Shown here: piece after piece, positions 19,124-28,081 of the stretch | Numbering within the stretch: position 1 is the first letter of the stretch | How the letters are laid out: each line of letters opens with the position of its first letter | Source of the DNA: Citroniella saccharovorans | GTDB lineage: Bacteria; Bacillota; Clostridia; Tissierellales; Peptoniphilaceae | NCBI RefSeq assembly: GCF_035481615.1 | Contig: NZ_JAYKOT010000003.1 | Location: forward strand, 682,001 to 746,000 | Length of the DNA stretch: 64,000 nucleotides | Reading direction: 5' to 3' | Notes under the pieces: model-generated | Databases searched by the model: none | What the model was told of the DNA's origin: nothing | The model's input: only the letters and a program-made list of their open reading frames with translations | Made by a program: the position numbers and the translations under genes

Positions 19124-19782
19124 TGTTAGAATTAGCACCATCTCTTCTTTCTGCAAATTTTTATAATTTAAAAGAAGATTTAAGTAAATTAAAAAAAACA
19201 GATGTGAAATATATACATCTAGATGTAATGGATGGCAATTTTGTTCCAAATATTAGTTTTGGCCCTGGCCTTATAAAAAGCTTAAGACCATACACTGATT
19301 TAATTTTTGATACACACTTGATGATAGAAAACCCTGAAAAGTATGTTGAAGATTTTGTAAATTGCGGAAGTGATATTATTACTTTTCACCTTGAAGCTAC
19401 AAAACATCCACATAGTTTAGTTCAAAAAATAAAGTCTTATGGTAAAAAAGCAGGAATTTCTTTGAATCCTTCTAGCTTAGAACAGGACTTAGTATATCTT
19501 TTAGAAGATCTTGATCTCGTACTTGTAATGAGTGTAAACCCTGGTTTTGGTGGACAAAAATTTATAGATTCTCAACTTAATAAAATTGAAAATTTAAGGA
19601 AAATTAAAGAAGAAAAGAATTACAATTATATAATTGAAGTAGATGGTGGAATTAAGTCTACAAATGTGACCAAGGCAATTGAAAGTGGAGCTGAACTCAT
19701 TGTATCTGGATCGGATGTTTTTAAGGCTGAAGATCTTATAGATAGAGTTAATGAATATTATGATATTTTCAAAAGATATTAA
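19123..19782 (+). CDS. rpe: Ribulose-phosphate 3-epimerase
   Basis: 219-residue TIM barrel with LAPSLLSANF at the N-terminus, HLDVMDGNFVPNISFGP (metal His/Asp), MSVNPGFGGQ and VDGGI. It interconverts ribulose-5-phosphate and xylulose-5-phosphate in the pentose phosphate pathway. AGGAGG precedes the ATG. Confidence 0.98.
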   Translation: MLELAPSLLSANFYNLKEDLSKLKKTDVKYIHLDVMDGNFVPNISFGPGLIKSLRPYTDLIFDTHLMIENPEKYVEDFVNCGSDIITFHLEATKHPHSLVQKIKSYGKKAGISLNPSSLEQDLVYLLEDLDLVLVMSVNPGFGGQKFIDSQLNKIENLRKIKEEKNYNYIIEVDGGIKSTNVTKAIESGAELIVSGSDVFKAEDLIDRVNEYYDIFKRY

Positions 19783-20416
19783 TTCTAAAAATATTATTCT
19801 AGTTTCAGGAGGAGATGCGAGCATACCAAAATTAGAGCAGTCATTAAATTATAAATTAGTAATTGCAGCTGATAGTGGTGTAGATAATTGCTTAAAGCTA
19901 GGCCTTATTCCAGATTTAGTTATTGGTGATTTAGACTCAATCTCAAATGATTCTCTTAATTTTATTAAAAGTCATAAAATAAAGATATTTAAATATCCGG
20001 TAGATAAGGATATGACAGATACTGAACTTGTACTTTTTTATATACAAAACAATTGTCCAACAGATACTACGCTATACATTTTCGGGTTCAATGGCAGTAG
20101 ATTAGATCATTCGCTAATTAATATCTTACTTCTAGATAGGTATAGTAAGTTTTTCAAAATTAAATTAATTAATGATAATAATATTATTCAATTAATAGAA
20201 AAGAAAATGATTTTTCCAAAAGATAATTATTACTATTCTCTAGTACCAATATCAAATGATGGGATTGTTGTAAGTTTAATAGGTTTTAAATTTCCATTAA
20301 ACAGTAAGAAAATTGAATTTTCATCTTCTCTAGCCATAAGTAATAAAATCATTGATAAAGAAGCAGTAATTTATTTGCATAGTGGTTGTGGGATTTTGAT
20401 TAGGTCTTTTGAATAA
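19751..20416 (+). CDS. thiN: Thiamine pyrophosphokinase
   Basis: 221 residues with the ThiN motifs SGGD, AADSGVDNCLKLGLIPDLVIGDLDS, KDMTDTELVL and FGFNGSRLDH. It makes thiamine diphosphate from thiamine and ATP. The annotated ATG lies 32 bases inside rpe with only a weak ribosome binding site; ATG at 19760 is equally possible. This gene closes the housekeeping run, since a separate promoter follows. Confidence 0.94.
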   Translation: MNIMIFSKDINSKNIILVSGGDASIPKLEQSLNYKLVIAADSGVDNCLKLGLIPDLVIGDLDSISNDSLNFIKSHKIKIFKYPVDKDMTDTELVLFYIQNNCPTDTTLYIFGFNGSRLDHSLINILLLDRYSKFFKIKLINDNNIIQLIEKKMIFPKDNYYYSLVPISNDGIVVSLIGFKFPLNSKKIEFSSSLAISNKIIDKEAVIYLHSGCGILIRSFE

Positions 20417-20438
20417 AATGAAGTCAATATGTTATAAT
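20409..20438 (+). promoter_or_regulatory. Promoter upstream of the YitT gene
   Basis: TTGAAT (20409-20414) and a consensus TATAAT (20433-20438) are separated by 18 bases; the -10 also has an upstream TG extension. The YitT ribosome binding site GGAGG and ATG follow within 25 bases. No terminator separates YitT from the electron transport operon, so both may be driven from here. Confidence 0.65.
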
Positions 20439-20457
20439 AAAGTAGACGGAGGTCATT

Positions 20458-21312
20458 ATGGGTAAATTTTTAAAAAAATTATTTATTATTACATTTGCAA
20501 TGATTTTTGTATCAGCAGGTATTTATTATTTATGGATTCCTTTAAATTTAGCTCCTGGTGGTACTACAGGGTTAACAGTTATTATAAAATCGTTTTTTCC
20601 AGGTCTATCGGTATCTTTAGCACTTGGATGCATTAATATATTTTTGCTGCTTTGCGGCTTTATATTTATTGGTAAAGAATTTGGCGGTTGGACCATTTAT
20701 TCTTCTATTGTATTAAGTGGAATTATTAAACTTTTTGAGATATTTTATCCAGCTAATAAACCTTTAGTAGATAACACTTTATTATGTTTGATTTTTGGTG
20801 GTATTTGCGTTGGACTTGGAATAGGAATTGTTTTTAATCAAAACGCTTCTACTGGAGGCACTGATATTGTTGCAAAAATACTAAATAAATATTATCATAT
20901 ATCACTTTCTAACGCTGTTTTAATTGCCGATCTAACAATTACAATAGTTGCTACTTTTATTGTAGGTTTAGAAATCGGAATGTATTCTATGCTTGGAATT
21001 ATGATTAACAGCATTATAATTGACAAAGTAATTTCCGGATTTAATACTAGAATAAAAATGCTAATTATTTCTGATAAATATGATGATATTAATGTTTTCT
21101 TAAATAAAGAAGTAGGTCGAGGAACTACAATTTATGATGCTGAGGGAGGATTTGGATACAGTAAGAAAAAAGTTGTAACAACAGTTCTTGCAAAGGCTGA
21201 ATATGTTAAAGCTAAACAGTATATTGGAATGATTGATCCAAATGCTTTTATTATCACAAACTCAGTAAATGAAGTTGTTGGTGAAGGATTTACTTATGAG
21301 AAAATTGTTTAG
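20458..21312 (+). CDS. YitT-family membrane protein (DUF161/DUF2179)
   Basis: 284 residues: five to six predicted transmembrane helices in the first ~200 residues with the family motif IPLNLAPGGTTGL and NQNASTGGTDIVAKIL, then a cytoplasmic DUF2179 domain containing GRGTTIYDAEGG. The family is widespread in Firmicutes but lacks a settled function; transport of small molecules is proposed. GGAGG at 20448-20452 fixes the start. Confidence 0.93.
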   Translation: MGKFLKKLFIITFAMIFVSAGIYYLWIPLNLAPGGTTGLTVIIKSFFPGLSVSLALGCINIFLLLCGFIFIGKEFGGWTIYSSIVLSGIIKLFEIFYPANKPLVDNTLLCLIFGGICVGLGIGIVFNQNASTGGTDIVAKILNKYYHISLSNAVLIADLTITIVATFIVGLEIGMYSMLGIMINSIIIDKVISGFNTRIKMLIISDKYDDINVFLNKEVGRGTTIYDAEGGFGYSKKKVVTTVLAKAEYVKAKQYIGMIDPNAFIITNSVNEVVGEGFTYEKIV

Positions 21313-21343
21313 TATTTTTAGTATATAAAAAGGAGGAGATAAA

Positions 21344-22312
21344 TTGGAACTTTATAATAAGTATTTTATGAAGCAAAAGATGATGAGGACTCTATTAAAA
21401 ACACTTGTTATTATACTTATATTTTCTATTTATTTTCAAGGTTTAAGAGTATTAGCATTAACTTTTGTAAATGTGTTGGCGGCTTGTATAGTTGAGTTTA
21501 TTTTTGAAAAAAAGATAAATAAAAAAACAAAGATTTCGGAAGCAGCAATAGTTACTGCAATTCTTTACACTTTTACTCTCCCAGTAAGTCTGCCATTCTG
21601 GATTAGTATTGTTGGAATAATTGTTGGAATTTTCTTTGGAAAGATGGTATTTGGAGGATTTGGCAGGAATATATTTAACCCTGCATTAGTTGGTAGAGCA
21701 TTTATTTATATTAATTTTCCTCAACAACTTACAATTTTCTGGAATGAAACAGCTAAGCTAGGAGATTTTCCTGGAGGATTTACAAAGTGGATTTATCCGA
21801 TTTTAGATCAAAATACAGCTGCAACACCTATGATAGATTATAAGGCTAGTGGAGTACTACCGAAACTGCAAGACTTATTAATTGGTGATATTTCTGGAGT
21901 TATTGGGGAGACCTCAAAAATTTTAATAATTATTCTAGCTATATATTTAGTCTATAAAAAAGTTGCTTCATGGGAAATTATGGTTGGATCAGCAATAGGA
22001 TTTACAGCTTTGAGTTATATACTTATTGCACTAGGATTCGAAGAAGTTATGAATCCTCTATACGGTATGCTTGTTGGTGGATTCTTATTAGGAACATGCT
22101 TTATGGCTACTGATCCAATTTCTGCAGCAAAAACTCCTACTGGAAAGTGGCTATATGGAATTATAGTTGGAATTGTTACTGTAATTATTAGAAGTTTCGC
22201 TCTTTTCGCTGGTGGTATGATGTTTGCTATATTAATAGGAAATACATTTGCACCAATTATTGACTATACAGTTAAGTATTTTAAGTCTAGGAAAAAAGAG
22301 GTGAAAGCATAA
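21344..22312 (+). CDS. rnfD: RnfD/NqrB-type electron transport subunit
   Basis: 322 residues, RnfD-sized (NqrB is nearer 410), with multiple transmembrane helices and the conserved NIFNPALVGRAF segment. The region NTAATPM around Thr161 matches the phosphoester-FMN attachment site of RnfD/NqrB, with the usual S-G-A-T drifted to T-A-A-T. Starts at TTG, well spaced from AAAGGAGGAG. It forms part of the membrane flavin path of an ion-pumping NADH oxidoreductase. First gene of a D-G-E-A-F order; rnfG starts at the overlapping TAATG. Confidence 0.93.
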   Translation: MELYNKYFMKQKMMRTLLKTLVIILIFSIYFQGLRVLALTFVNVLAACIVEFIFEKKINKKTKISEAAIVTAILYTFTLPVSLPFWISIVGIIVGIFFGKMVFGGFGRNIFNPALVGRAFIYINFPQQLTIFWNETAKLGDFPGGFTKWIYPILDQNTAATPMIDYKASGVLPKLQDLLIGDISGVIGETSKILIIILAIYLVYKKVASWEIMVGSAIGFTALSYILIALGFEEVMNPLYGMLVGGFLLGTCFMATDPISAAKTPTGKWLYGIIVGIVTVIIRSFALFAGGMMFAILIGNTFAPIIDYTVKYFKSRKKEVKA

Positions 22313-22920
22313 TGAATACAAAAAAGAAAAAATCACTTATATATCCTGTATTATTTATGACAGCTCTTACTTTATTTACTACTTTAATACTTGCTATATT
22401 AAATCAATCTACACTAGATATTGTAAAAGCAAATCAAGAATTAGAACTTAGAAAAAAAATACTGTATGTTTTTAATTCTTATGACGAAAATATGACAAAT
22501 GATGAAGTTAATAAGCTTTTTGAAGAAAAGATTACAGAAGAAGACTATAAGGAAGACATGCCAATATACACTTTTAAGTCAGATGAAGGATCTTTAAAAG
22601 CTATACCTTTTGAAGGACCTGGACTTTGGGGATTAATAACAGGATATATTGGTGTTGATGAATCTTTAAATAATGTAAAGGGAGTGGAATTTATATCTCA
22701 AAATGAAACGCCAGGTTTAGGTGGAAGAATTTCAGAGAATCCATATAAAGAACAATATAGAAATATTGATATTTCAGGAAGAGATAATAATTTTATAATG
22801 AATAATCCTAGTCCTGATGGAAATATTGATGCCATTGCTGGAGCCACTCAAACTTCAAATTTCGTTACTCAAATGATTAATAAAGCATTAAGTGAATATA
22901 AGGGAGGAGGAAATAAATAA
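22312..22920 (+). CDS. rnfG: RnfG/NqrC-type FMN-binding subunit
   Basis: 202 residues with an N-terminal membrane anchor (about 9-30), then an extracytoplasmic FMN-binding domain containing NETPGLGGRI and DAIAGATQTS near the C-terminus. Thr179 in AGAT is the expected site of covalent FMN attachment by ApbE; no apbE gene lies in the window. The protein passes electrons between membrane flavins. Starts from TAATG overlapping rnfD; the end abuts rnfE. Confidence 0.94.
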   Translation: MNTKKKKSLIYPVLFMTALTLFTTLILAILNQSTLDIVKANQELELRKKILYVFNSYDENMTNDEVNKLFEEKITEEDYKEDMPIYTFKSDEGSLKAIPFEGPGLWGLITGYIGVDESLNNVKGVEFISQNETPGLGGRISENPYKEQYRNIDISGRDNNFIMNNPSPDGNIDAIAGATQTSNFVTQMINKALSEYKGGGNK

Positions 22921-23534
22921 TGTCTAGTTCTAAAAACAAGAAAATTCTTTTAACTGGTTTAAGAGATGATAATCCTATTATTATTCAAGTAATCGGTATT
23001 TGTTCAGCTCTTGCAGTAACAAATTTAATGATGAACTCTCTTATAATGGGACTTGCGTTAACTTTTGTAACAGGACTTTCCTCTTTTACAATTTCTTTAA
23101 TTAGAGAAAAAACGCCAGCTCATATTAGAATGATGGTTCAAGTGTTAATTATTTCTGTTTTTGTTATTATAGTTGACCTTTTTTTAAAAGCTTTTATGCC
23201 TGATATGAGTAAAGCTTTAGGCCCATACGTAGGTTTAATTATTACAAACTGTATTATTATGGGTAGGGCAGAAGCATTTGCTATTTCAAATCCACCAATT
23301 CCTTCACTAATTGATGGGATTGCTGCAGGATTAGGTTATACAGTAGTTTTACTATCTATTGCATTTATAAGAGAGATTTTAGGATTTGGATCTATTTTTG
23401 GTATTAGAATCATGCCTCAAGGTTTTACTAGTTGGACTATGATGATTATGCCTCCAGGAGCTTTTTTTATACTAGCAATATTTATGTGGATTGCTAGAAG
23501 GAAACAAGATCCAGAAGAGAAAGGAGCTAAATAG
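22920..23534 (+). CDS. rnfE: RnfE/NqrD-type membrane subunit
   Basis: 204 residues, highly hydrophobic with six predicted helices. Conserved cysteines in VIGICSALAVT and IITNCIIMGRAEAFA match the residues that, with those of the A subunit, hold a membrane-embedded iron centre. GGAGGAAATAA spans its start, overlapping the rnfG stop. Confidence 0.95.
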   Translation: MSSSKNKKILLTGLRDDNPIIIQVIGICSALAVTNLMMNSLIMGLALTFVTGLSSFTISLIREKTPAHIRMMVQVLIISVFVIIVDLFLKAFMPDMSKALGPYVGLIITNCIIMGRAEAFAISNPPIPSLIDGIAAGLGYTVVLLSIAFIREILGFGSIFGIRIMPQGFTSWTMMIMPPGAFFILAIFMWIARRKQDPEEKGAK

Positions 23535-23536
23535 AT

Positions 23537-24124
23537 ATGAATATACATCCATTAGTTATATTCTTTGCTTCAATATTTACCAGCAATATGATATTTTCTA
23601 ATTTTTTAGGAATGTGTTCTTTTATTGCAGTTTCTAAGGAAGTACCTACTGCTATTGGACTAGGAGTTGCAGTTACATTTGTGTTAACATTTACTACGAT
23701 TCTTAACTATATCATATACCATAATATATTATTACCATTAGGTTTAGATTATCTAAGATTTATAGTATTTATACTAACAATAGCAGCTTTTGTTCAACTA
23801 CTAGAGATGATTCTTGAAAAATATATTCCAAATTTATACTATGCATTAGGTATATTTTTACCATTAATAACTGTTAATTGTGCTATTCTCGGAGTTTCGC
23901 TTTTTATGGTTATTAGAGGCTATAGTTTTATGCAAACTGTATTTTTTGGATTAGGTTCTGGATTAGGTTGGGCACTTGCGATTGTATCAATGGCTGGTAT
24001 AAGAGCCAGGATCAATGAAGATGCACTGCCAAAAGGTTTAAAAGGTCCAGCCATAACACTTATTATAACTGGAATTATGGCAATGGCATTTATTGGCTTT
24101 TCTGGAATTGTACAAATTTCTTAG
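23537..24124 (+). CDS. rnfA: RnfA/NqrE-type membrane subunit
   Basis: 195 residues with six predicted helices. SNMIFSNFLGMCSFIAVSK and ITVNCAILGVSL provide the conserved cysteines paired with those in the E subunit. RnfA and RnfE are inverted-topology homologues and together form the iron-containing membrane core. AGGAGGTAATC at its 3-prime end is the ribosome binding site of the NqrF-like gene. Confidence 0.95.
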   Translation: MNIHPLVIFFASIFTSNMIFSNFLGMCSFIAVSKEVPTAIGLGVAVTFVLTFTTILNYIIYHNILLPLGLDYLRFIVFILTIAAFVQLLEMILEKYIPNLYYALGIFLPLITVNCAILGVSLFMVIRGYSFMQTVFFGLGSGLGWALAIVSMAGIRARINEDALPKGLKGPAITLIITGIMAMAFIGFSGIVQIS

Positions 24125-24133
24125 GAGGTAATC

Positions 24134-25231
24134 ATGAAAAGTATTATAATTACAGTTTTAGTTATCTCTTTAATTTCATTTGTATTAGCTCTATTACTTA
24201 CATTAGCAGATAAGTATATTGCTGATTATGGCGAGGTTACTTTAAAAATAAATGATAAAGATCCAGTTACAGTTCCTGGAGGAAATAGCTTATTATCTAC
24301 ATTAAGAGATCAAAAAGTATTTATTCCTTCAGCTTGTGGAGGTAAAGGATCTTGTGGATATTGTAAGGTTAAAGTTCTTAAGGGCGGAGGTCCAGTATTA
24401 GCAACTGAAAAACCTTGGCTATCAAATGAAGAAATGGAATCTCATACTAGACTTTCTTGCCAATTAAAAGTTAAAGAAAATATTGAAATTGAAATTCCTG
24501 AAGAACTATTTAATGTAAAAGAATATGATACAAAAGTTGTTAATATTGAAGATGTAACTGATAGAATTAAAAAAATTACATTTGAACTTCCAGAAGGAGA
24601 AGAAATTAAATTTAAGCCAGGTCAATATATGCAGCTTAAAGCACCTGAATATGAAGGTAACGACGAAGAGGTATACAGAGCATACTCTATAGCTTCATCA
24701 GCTAAAGACAAAAGGCATATAGAGCTTTTAATTGGTTTTACTGGTGGTATTGCTACAACTTATGTTCATAAGTTTTTAAAGGTTGGGGATACCGTTAATT
24801 TAAATGGTCCATATGGTGACTTTTATTATAAGGACGATGATGGAGAAAAGATGGTTTTTGTTGCAACAGGAACTGGATTTGCTCCAATTAGATCAATTTT
24901 ATATCATATGAAAGATAATGATATTAAACGTGAAGCTGTATTTATTTTTGGATCTAAAACTACAAAAGATTTATTCCTTCTAGATGAACTTAAGATGTTT
25001 GAAGATAGCTTGAACTTTAAATTTATGCCTGTTTTATCTAGAGTTACAGATGAAATGAATTGGAAAGGTGATACTGGTCACGTTGATGATTCAATAAGAA
25101 AACACCTTATTAATGGTGAAAAATATGCATGCTATTTATGTGGTAGTCCGAGAGTTATTGATTCAACAGTTGCAGCTCTTAAAGAAAAAGGTGTTAGTGA
25201 GGATAAAATATTTTACGATAAATTTGAATAA
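24134..25231 (+). CDS. nqrF: NqrF-type NADH dehydrogenase subunit (2Fe-2S, FAD)
   Basis: 365 residues: an N-terminal membrane helix (about 4-25), a plant-type ferredoxin domain with ACGGKGSCGYC (CX5CX2C) and LSCQ, then an FAD domain (RAYSIAS) and an NADH-binding domain (GTGFAPIRS, CGSP near the end). This is the electron-input subunit of Na+-NQR. RNF complexes instead use RnfC and RnfB for electron input. Here it closes an operon with RnfD/G/E/A-like genes, with neither NqrA nor RnfB/RnfC nearby. Ends at an intrinsic terminator. Confidence 0.93.
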   Translation: MKSIIITVLVISLISFVLALLLTLADKYIADYGEVTLKINDKDPVTVPGGNSLLSTLRDQKVFIPSACGGKGSCGYCKVKVLKGGGPVLATEKPWLSNEEMESHTRLSCQLKVKENIEIEIPEELFNVKEYDTKVVNIEDVTDRIKKITFELPEGEEIKFKPGQYMQLKAPEYEGNDEEVYRAYSIASSAKDKRHIELLIGFTGGIATTYVHKFLKVGDTVNLNGPYGDFYYKDDDGEKMVFVATGTGFAPIRSILYHMKDNDIKREAVFIFGSKTTKDLFLLDELKMFEDSLNFKFMPVLSRVTDEMNWKGDTGHVDDSIRKHLINGEKYACYLCGSPRVIDSTVAALKEKGVSEDKIFYDKFE

Positions 25232-25266
25232 AAGCGATGATTTTCATCGCTTTTATTTATTTTTTG
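25229..25266 (+). terminator. Intrinsic terminator of the electron transport operon
   Basis: Twelve-base stem (25229-25240 with 25244-25255), three-T loop, then a T-rich tract to about 25266. It begins at the nqrF stop codon, and an apparent in-frame ATG at 25237 falls within its stem. Confidence 0.88.
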
Positions 25267-25278
25267 TTAGGAGAATTT

Positions 25279-26112
25279 ATGTTAGGTGAATATGTAAATG
25301 CAAAAATTAAATGTGTTACAAATCAAAATATATTTCTAGAAACAGTTGATTTTAATTCAAAATATGATGTAATTCTAGATAAAGAAGATTTTGAACATAT
25401 CGATAAAAGTGGAGAATTTAAAGCTTTTATATATATGTTTAATGAAAGAAAATATTATGCAACTACAAAAAGGCCCTTGATAACTGTTGGAGAATTAGCG
25501 AGGCTAGAGGTTGTGGATGTAAAAAAATATGGTGCATTTTTAGATTGGGGGCTAAAAAAAGATTTATTTATGCCTTCACAAGAATATAATCAAAAAATTG
25601 CAAAAAATACCTTCTATTTAGTTTATCTTTATGTTGATACATCTAAAAGACTTTGTGCAACTATGAGAGTTAAAGAATATTTAAAATCGGATTCTGATTA
25701 TGATGTAAATGATTGGGTGAGTGGCACTATTATTACAATTAATAATAATTTTGGTGCTTTTGTTGCAGTTGATAATAAATATGATGCTCTTATACCGAAT
25801 GATGAAATATTTGGTGTTTTAGAAGTAGGTGAGATAATTAAAGCCAGAGTATATTCAAAAAATAAGGATGGTAAACTTAATCTTACTCTTAGGGACAGGT
25901 CTTATAATGTAATAAACGAAGATAAAGAAGTCATATTTAACAAACTATCAGAAAGAGGTGGTTTCTTACCATATAATGATTATACTGATGCGCAAATAAT
26001 TAGAAAAGTATTTAAAATGAGTAAATCTAGTTTTAAAAGAGCTATAGGTTCTCTATTAAAAGACAAGAAAATTACAATAAAAGATGATGGAATATATAAA
26101 ACAAAGGAGTAG
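25279..26112 (+). CDS. S1 RNA-binding domain protein, CvfB-like
   Basis: 277 residues. Several S1-like OB domains followed by a winged-helix tail (about 225-277, GGFLPYNDYTDAQIIRKVFKMSKSSFKRAIGSL), the arrangement of CvfB, an RNA-binding regulator of virulence genes in staphylococci. The start at 25279 is preferred because TAGGAG lies 5 bases upstream and gives MLGEYV; an in-frame ATG at 25237 lies inside the preceding terminator. The PpiC gene follows three bases after the stop. Confidence 0.9.
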   Translation: MLGEYVNAKIKCVTNQNIFLETVDFNSKYDVILDKEDFEHIDKSGEFKAFIYMFNERKYYATTKRPLITVGELARLEVVDVKKYGAFLDWGLKKDLFMPSQEYNQKIAKNTFYLVYLYVDTSKRLCATMRVKEYLKSDSDYDVNDWVSGTIITINNNFGAFVAVDNKYDALIPNDEIFGVLEVGEIIKARVYSKNKDGKLNLTLRDRSYNVINEDKEVIFNKLSERGGFLPYNDYTDAQIIRKVFKMSKSSFKRAIGSLLKDKKITIKDDGIYKTKE

Positions 26113-26115
26113 ATT

Positions 26116-26868
26116 ATGATAGAAGAAAAAATATTAGCTAAAATAGACGATAAAGTTATAACTTATGATGACGTCCAAAATTTTATTAATCTTTTAGATC
26201 CTAAAACGCAAGCTGCATTAAATAATGATGAAGGGATTAAAAAAATTCTTAACGAATTAGTTACACAAGAATTATTACTTAAAGAGGCAAGAGAAAAAGA
26301 ATTAGATAAGGAAAAGGAATTTATTGATCAAAGAAATAAACAAGAAGAAAATCTTCTAAAGCAATATTCAATTGCAAAACTATTTAGCGGTATTAAAATT
26401 ACCGATGAAGACTTACTAAACTATTATGAATCTCACAAAGAATATTTTGTTACTGGAGATACCTATGAAGCAAGTCATATTCTAGTTAAAACAAAAGAAG
26501 AGGCAGAGAATGCTAAAAATAGATTAGAAAAAGAAAGTTTTGAGGATGTTGCAAAAGATATTTCTACTTGTCCGTCAGGTGAAAATGGTGGCTATCTAGG
26601 AATATTCAAAAGTGAACAAATGGTAGCTGAATTTAGTGAAGCTTTAAAAAAATTAAATAAAAATGAAATTTCTGACCCAGTAAAAACTAATTTTGGGTAT
26701 CATATAATAAAGCTAATCAATTATAATGAAAAGTCTATAATTTCTTTTGAACAAGCAAAGGAAGAAATTAAAAGACAGTTTTTAGCTTTAAAGCAACAAG
26801 AGGTATATATTGATAAAGCTAATGAGCTTAAGAAGAAATATAATACTCAAATTTTTTTAAACGATTAA
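26116..26868 (+). CDS. Parvulin-type peptidyl-prolyl cis-trans isomerase
   Basis: 250 residues: an N-terminal SurA-like helical region, then a PpiC rotamase domain (about 120-210) with ASHILVKTKEEA, SFEDVAKDISTCPSGENGGYLG and NFGYHIIKL. No signal peptide or lipobox is visible, unlike PrsA, so it is probably a cytoplasmic folding factor. Downstream of the CvfB-like gene, with AAGGAG as ribosome binding site. Confidence 0.92.
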   Translation: MIEEKILAKIDDKVITYDDVQNFINLLDPKTQAALNNDEGIKKILNELVTQELLLKEAREKELDKEKEFIDQRNKQEENLLKQYSIAKLFSGIKITDEDLLNYYESHKEYFVTGDTYEASHILVKTKEEAENAKNRLEKESFEDVAKDISTCPSGENGGYLGIFKSEQMVAEFSEALKKLNKNEISDPVKTNFGYHIIKLINYNEKSIISFEQAKEEIKRQFLALKQQEVYIDKANELKKKYNTQIFLND

Positions 26869-26886
26869 TTTTAAGGGGGAAAATTA

Positions 26887-27255
26887 ATGAACTCTAATGA
26901 AAAAGATTTAAATAATCTTAACAATGGACATCATTCATGTGAATGTGGATGCAATTGTGATTTTCATGATCATGAATTAGATGATGATTTGGAAGAAATG
27001 GAATCTATTATTTTAACTCTAAATGATGGAAGAGTTATTGATTGTGCAGTACTAGGAATTTTTGATAGTGGTGAAAATGAATATATAGCCTTAGTTGATA
27101 CCTCATCTGATGAAGAAATGGTTCTTATTTATAGATATATTGAGGATGAAAATCTTGAAGAAGGTTTTAAGTTAGAGAACATAGAAAATGATGAAGAATA
27201 TAATAAGGTAATAGATACTTTTTCAGAAATATTTATTGATGAAGTTGAAGAGTAG
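26887..27255 (+). CDS. DUF1292 protein with His/Cys-rich N-terminus
   Basis: 122 residues. Residues 37-118 match DUF1292, a short acidic domain common in Firmicutes with no established function. The first 34 residues carry a dense metal-ligand-like cluster, HHSCECGCNCDFHDHE. A strong AAGGGGG site precedes the ATG. The 3-prime end overlaps the HAD gene by 17 bases. Confidence 0.85.
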   Translation: MNSNEKDLNNLNNGHHSCECGCNCDFHDHELDDDLEEMESIILTLNDGRVIDCAVLGIFDSGENEYIALVDTSSDEEMVLIYRYIEDENLEEGFKLENIENDEEYNKVIDTFSEIFIDEVEE

Positions 27256-28081
27256 GTTAATTTGCTTAGATTTAGATGGTACACTACTAAATGATGATAA
27301 AATTATTCCTAAAAAAACTTTAGATTATCTTAATTTTTTGGTTAAAAATGACTCTTTTATTGCAATAGCAACTGGTAGGCATTTAGATTATGCAGAGTAT
27401 CTTACAAGAAAAATTACCAGAAATAAATTTATCGTATCGACTAATGGAGCAATTACATTTTATAAACCTATTGGTATAATAAATAAAGTTTATTTAGATA
27501 GTAACTTAGTTATTAAGATTATTGAATGTGCAAAAGATAATAATTTATATCCTAATTTATATTATAACCCTTATGAATTTGGTTATGATATGTTAGTTAC
27601 AAACAAGAAAAGTATTAATTTTTTAGCTCAAAACATTGTAAGAGATTTATCTAGGATAGCTAATTTGGATAAATTCACTGCAGAAAATGTACTCTCTATA
27701 ACAATTAACTCTAATACAGAACAAATTGAATTATTTTTAAAAAATATTGAATCTCAATTAAAAAATTCATCAACTTATCATATTATGAATTCTTCTTATA
27801 CTGATGAATCTCTTTTAGAGATAATGGGACTGAATGTAACTAAATGGTCTGGAATTAAAAATATAATTAGAAAACTGAATTTTGATAAATTGGAAATTAT
27901 TTCATTTGGCGATGATATTAACGACTATACAATGCTAAAAAATAGTGACATCTCTTTTGTTATGAAAAACTCAAATAATGATTTTTTACTAGATAGATTT
28001 AATAAAACTTTATATACTAATAATGAAAATGGGGTATTTTATGAGCTTAAAAGAATCTATGATGGTGAGTCCATATCATAA
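27239..28081 (+). CDS. Cof-type HAD hydrolase
   Basis: 280 residues: HAD motif I DLDGTLLND, motif II with ATGR, and motif III/IV FGDDINDYTML, with the C2b cap typical of Cof-family sugar-phosphate or nucleotide phosphatases. Substrate cannot be predicted. The start is placed at ATG 27239; a TTG one codon upstream is also open. It overlaps the DUF1292 gene, and the frameshifted radical SAM gene begins inside its 3-prime end. Confidence 0.9.
   Translation: MKLKSRLICLDLDGTLLNDDKIIPKKTLDYLNFLVKNDSFIAIATGRHLDYAEYLTRKITRNKFIVSTNGAITFYKPIGIINKVYLDSNLVIKIIECAKDNNLYPNLYYNPYEFGYDMLVTNKKSINFLAQNIVRDLSRIANLDKFTAENVLSITINSNTEQIELFLKNIESQLKNSSTYHIMNSSYTDESLLEIMGLNVTKWSGIKNIIRKLNFDKLEIISFGDDINDYTMLKNSDISFVMKNSNNDFLLDRFNKTLYTNNENGVFYELKRIYDGESIS

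Noticed and set aside
21344..25231. Canonical Na+-NQR or RNF operon
   Set aside because: No nqrA, rnfB or rnfC lies beside it, and the upstream neighbour is a YitT protein.
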